64,000 bases of DNA from positions 7,193,001 through 7,257,000 of the forward strand of contig JAVTVX010000026.1 of assembly GCA_033439265.1 (NCBI GenBank), written 5' to 3'. Within the stretch, counting starts at the first letter, position 1. Every line of letters begins with the position of its first letter. The notes beneath the pieces are model-generated. The model worked only from the letters and a program-made list of their open reading frames with translations, was not told the origin of the DNA and did not search any database. Both the position numbers and the translations under genes were made by a program. This DNA is from Dillenia suffruticosa. Lineage: Eukaryota; Streptophyta; Magnoliopsida; Dilleniales; Dilleniaceae. Shown piece after piece: positions 60,221 through 64,000 of this stretch.

Positions 60221-62450
60221 ATGATGAGATTATTATATTATAGCAATGGTGAAATTGTTACGGATAATGATGGAGTTCGTTATGACCATGATCCTACAAA
60301 ATTGATTAAGGTAAAGAAATGTAACTTTTAATGAGTTGATAACTGTAATATATAAGGGTCATCGGATAAATCATATGATATAATATGTGGAAATTTTTCA
60401 TCATTATCCCATTTCATACATTATTGGCGAAAGAAGAGAATGATGATGATGATAAAGATGATAAGGAAGATGGTGGTGGTAGTAGTAGTGGTACTACAAA
60501 CGAGTTAATGATTGGGTGCTTCTCAACCCCTGCACCCATTGGCGGTGGTCAAGAATATGCCTATGGCCGAATAAACAACTCAATTCCCTCCAGGACCACT
60601 ACACCTAGAGGTGATGATTATGTGACTTTTGAGTAAAATTGTAGATTGACGGCGATAGTTAGAGTTTCACCGATAAATTGAAGAAGTGAATGAAATTTGA
60701 GTCGAAAGAACAACTTATTCATGTTGTTAAAATGTACCATGTGGAGTACCACTATTAATTTCAAGTTGGAAAATCAATCTCTTATACTTTGGATAGCAAA
60801 ATGTACTCAAAGGGATAAAAGTTATAGGTGGAGATTGCGTACTCGTAGAACAAGATTAGTTGGTGTCTTTGTGATTACTATCATTAAGGGACCACACATG
60901 TGCGAATGTTAGATTGACACAAGATCATAGACAATTAGATTCAAATTTCATGTCCCAACATTTTCTTAACTATACAAAGGAATGTTCCAATATCAAATTT
61001 TTTTTCCTCCGAACTATTATGACTGAAAAATCCACATATCTAGTTTCCCGTAGAATAGTTTGGGTTGCCAAAAAAAAGGGTTATGAGATGGTATATGGGG
61101 ATTGAGATGATTCTTACAAATAACTGTCTCGGTTGTTGAATGCAATAGTGCAAAAGAATCCGAGAACACAAGTTAGTTGGAAGTTAGGTCTACCAAATGC
61201 AAATGGTGAAATGATTTTTGAAACTGTATTTTAGACATTTGGCCTTAATATCATTACTTTTAGAAGTTGTAAGCCATTAATAAGTATATATGAGACTTAT
61301 CTCTATGGGAAATACAAACATAAGTTGTTGATTGCATATAGAATGGACGGTGTGAATCATATTGTCCCATTGGCATTCGTGTTAATTGATAGAGAATCAC
61401 TTGCTTTGTGGTCGTGGTTTTTGAGTTGTGTACGACAGCATGTTGTTGGAGATAGGGAAGGTCTCAGTTGCTTAATTTCATATCGATATGAAGGGATAAA
61501 GGCAACAATTGTTCATCCAGAATTTGGATGGTCACCTCTGAGTATTGTGTGGTGTTTTTGCATGCGTCATGTCATCAGTAATTTCAACATGCATCATAAA
61601 AATCAAACTTATAAGAAAGTTGCTACCATTGTTGCATTATAGTCATAACGTAAGAAAATTGACATATATATGACGAGGATGAAAGAGATCAGAGAAGATA
61701 CTTCTGATTATTTTGCAAATATTGATCCTGATCATTGGACTCTCTCTTATGATGGGGGTTTTCATTTTGGATATATAATGACAAATATAAGTGAAAGTTA
61801 TAAAGTCGTGTTAAATGGTACAAGGAATCTACCTATTTCTACCTTGGTACTTAAAATTTTCAACAATTTGGTAAACTACTTTGAGGCTTGATTGGGTGAG
61901 ACGAGAGTGGGAATGGCAAGAGGAGTGCGATATATGAAAAATGTCTTTGTCATGCTAAGGAGATGAATGAACACAGATAACCTTTATACGGTTGTCTCTT
62001 TTAGCAGGGAATATGGGATTTTTGTGATAGAAACAAACCATAGACAAACATGATATGGCCACAAGGAAAGTAATAAACAAATTGTGAATGTACGAGATGA
62101 GCATTGCGCATGCAGGAAATGACAAACGTGTAGAATTCCTTACTCTCATGCAATCACTACACTAATACGAACAATAATTGATGTGCATATGATTATCGAG
62201 AAATGGTATACATGGGAGCACTAATTTAGAGTGTATGAGTATCATTTCTTATCAGTAGGAGACCATTTCTATGGGTTCTTACCCAACTATCATTCCAAAT
62301 ATATCATTTAGAAGTGATAAATGAAGACCTAAATCATCTCGATATCACAATGATATGGATTTTTGAGAATCATCCTTATGGACATTATGCATGAGTTGTA
62401 GTGTAAAAAGTCATAATAGGAAGAGATGTACGAGACAAATGAGATGTGTA
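60221..62450 (+). pseudogene. MuDR/MULE transposase pseudogene
   Basis: It starts MMRLLYYSNGEIVTDNDGVR and FNELITVIY, the N-terminal module of PMD-associated MULE transposases. Then comes the DNA-binding part with YRWRLRTRR and TIIKGPHMCEC (about 60,822-60,910), and MTQDHRQLDSNF. The core lies at about 61,100-61,900: YLYGKYKHKLLIAYRMDGVN, LWSWFLSCVRQHVV, MRHVISNFNMHHK, WTLSYDGGFHFGYIMTN, SESYKVVLNGTRNLPIS. The presumed catalytic aspartates are both Tyr: TAT at 61,289-61,291 (family SIDGT, here SIYET) and TAT at 61,481-61,483 (family ISDR, here ISYR). The Glu in ISES is kept. The SWIM motif (about 62,105-62,150, CAC...YSH) has lost a Cys. A CX2CX4HX4C knuckle follows at about 62,387-62,430. 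Transposition activity is very unlikely. Confidence 0.88.
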
Positions 62451-62774
62451 CTTTGTGACACACAAGGGCAAATAAATGATGTTTGATTGTATTTATATTT
62501 TAAATATAATTCTTGTATTTCTTAGTGTTCTGAATATCGTATATTTGTGAAACATTTAATGTATTTGGTATACATTCAATGTACTGAGTGTTGATGTATT
62601 TCTTAATGCATATTAACTATTATCATATTTTAATGATTTTTTCTTAATGCACATAAACTGTTATTGTGTTGATGTACATTTCTAAATAGTTTTCTAAATA
62701 TTTTTTTCTTAATGCATATTTATAAGTGTTGATGTATATTTCCTTCCTTCTGTCTCAGATAGATCCCCTACCTA

Positions 62775-63999
62775 CTGATCAAAGTGTTCTACGCTTACTG
62801 TGAGGTCACCGTTTTTTCAGGATTTGGAATGGAAATAACACTACATGGTTCATTTGCCATAGCGGTGAGGTAGTATTATGATACTGGGACCGTGGTCATA
62901 TCAACAAGCGAGTTCCTTCAGTTCTAGAGCAGTTGAGGCTTTTGAGTGTCGCTCAATTACACTTTATTAAGTTGGATTGACATCTCATCACAACCCCAGT
63001 CGAGAGATAAAGGCAGGAGTCGCACACATTTCATATGCCCTACAGTGAGGTTACTATCATATTATAGGATGTAGATGTACTTTTAAGTTTAATTGTAGAT
63101 GGGATTCCCATAATAGGTAGGATGACAAGTGTCTTGTGGGATGATGTGTGTGAGAGCTTATTAGGTATGAGACATCCACGTTTTGTGTTTAAGGGGTTAC
63201 ACTTTGAGTATATTTTGACTATCAGAGTTTTTTGATGACTTGCTCGATGATATAGATAATGTACATATTTTACGGTAGATATAGTCGTATATCTTGTTAT
63301 TGATCAGGGTGTTTTGTTTAGTAATAAGACTGGATATTGTGTACATTTATAATATTTATTAGTGCTAGAAGATTTAGATTTGTCTAGTCATCGTTGTTGG
63401 GGTTTTACATATTTTTTTTATTTATATAGACAATTTTGTATAGCCACGCACTCAAACTTACAGGAGATAGGTGACACTCTTATATTTTTACAAATTTAGA
63501 AATGGGAGAGATTTCCTTACATAGCTCCCACTAGGTGATCATTTCACATGTAAGAAGATAGTCTACTAGTTTTATGTTGGAAGGTAGACTTTGATATCAG
63601 TTCCCTTCCTACACACGTGGCGGCAGTGTATATGGAGGCATTTGATAGGCATAGGATGGATGAAGTCGTATAGGTACCATACACTGACGAGGTATTATCT
63701 TCCTTCTACGACTATGTCATGAGGGGAAGGACATTTAGCATACCTGCATATCACTTATCTGTTTTAGTATTGTGAAATAGCACTTTTCGAATAGAGTGAT
63801 CCGTTAGTATGGAGAATTTCAGTTTATTCCAATTCACTGTGATGCTGAGGATCAATTTCATGACATTAGTATCTATAATCAATAGGAGACAGATTGATCG
63901 GTCGAGCATACATGTTATATAGACATTTGGACTCCGAGACATGATCATCTAGTTCTACTTAACACGTTGTATGGACCCATCGTCAATCCTACCTATACC
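62775..63999 (+). pseudogene. Plant mobile domain (PMD, aminotransferase-like) pseudogene, partial
   Basis: Across several frames the order of the plant mobile domain is clear: DQSVLRLL (about 62,777), ESHTFHMPYSEVTIIL (about 63,010-63,060), DVDVLLSLIVDGIPIIGR (about 63,068-63,120), WDDVCESLLG (about 63,140-63,170), the LYRQFCIATHSNLQEIGD block (about 63,420-63,475), KWERFPYIAPTR (about 63,500-63,535), then VPYTDEVLSSFYDYVMRGR (about 63,675-63,735). Stops interrupt it repeatedly. PMDs occur in plant transposons and in the host genes MAIN and MAIL1, which act in silencing and genome stability. This copy follows a MULE transposase, so transposon origin is the simplest reading. The 3' end is outside the window. 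Confidence 0.82.
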
Positions 64000-64000
64000 G

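Larger units (their letters stand above)
60221..64000 (+). mobile_element. Decayed MULE (MuDR-type) element with plant mobile domain, open at window end
   Basis: The plus strand carries, in order, a PB1-like N-terminal module, a MuDR-type DNA-binding region, the transposase core, a SWIM zinc-finger remnant, a CCHC-like knuckle, a spacer of about 260 bp and a plant mobile domain. The right end lies beyond the window, so termini and target duplication cannot be tested. Stops and frameshifts abound, so the element is dead as it stands. Confidence 0.85.

Overview
The window looks like nuclear DNA of a dicot plant, probably a woody one. It is AT-rich, carries one long conserved plant gene with GT-AG introns, and is crowded with decayed plant transposons. 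I could not name the species. No rRNA, tRNA, CRISPR or bacterial-type operon was seen.

The only gene that looks functional is THO2, the largest subunit of the THO/TREX mRNA-export complex. It lies on the minus strand from the ATG at 58,999 to the stop at 17,620. I resolved 32 coding exons by hand. Every junction is GT-AG and keeps the frame, and together they encode about 1,889 residues with no internal stop. The coding sequence is about 5.7 kb but is spread over 41.4 kb. The largest introns hold transposon debris: intron 10 has LINE fragments and an LTR-like repeat, intron 6 an antisense LINE, and intron 5 a hAT-type MITE. Several others carry short tandem duplications.

Layout: 1-4.1 kb is intergenic. 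Clusters of a 43-bp minisatellite lie at 4.1-4.7 kb, with degenerate relatives at 12.7-12.9 kb. A decayed Ty3/gypsy chromovirus occupies 5.07-12.61 kb, and a 2.28-kb solo LTR of another element sits inside it between gag and protease, flanked by a 5-bp target duplication. A 724-bp non-autonomous hAT element with a perfect 8-bp target duplication is at 13.07-13.80 kb. A frameshifted ANTH-domain (clathrin assembly) pseudogene on the plus strand at 15.57-16.24 kb faces THO2 tail to tail. THO2 follows at 17.6-59.0 kb, with a GA/CT-rich leader or promoter tract at 59.1 kb. Head to head with it, from 60.2 kb to the window end, is a decayed MuDR-type (MULE) transposase followed by a plant mobile domain (PMD) sequence.

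The region is therefore one conserved export-factor gene embedded in dead or dying mobile elements. The observations most worth following up are the MULE-PMD arrangement next to the THO2 promoter, with both presumed catalytic aspartates changed to tyrosine; the two hAT insertions and the solo LTR with readable target duplications; and the survival of a fully open THO2 frame across repeatedly invaded introns.
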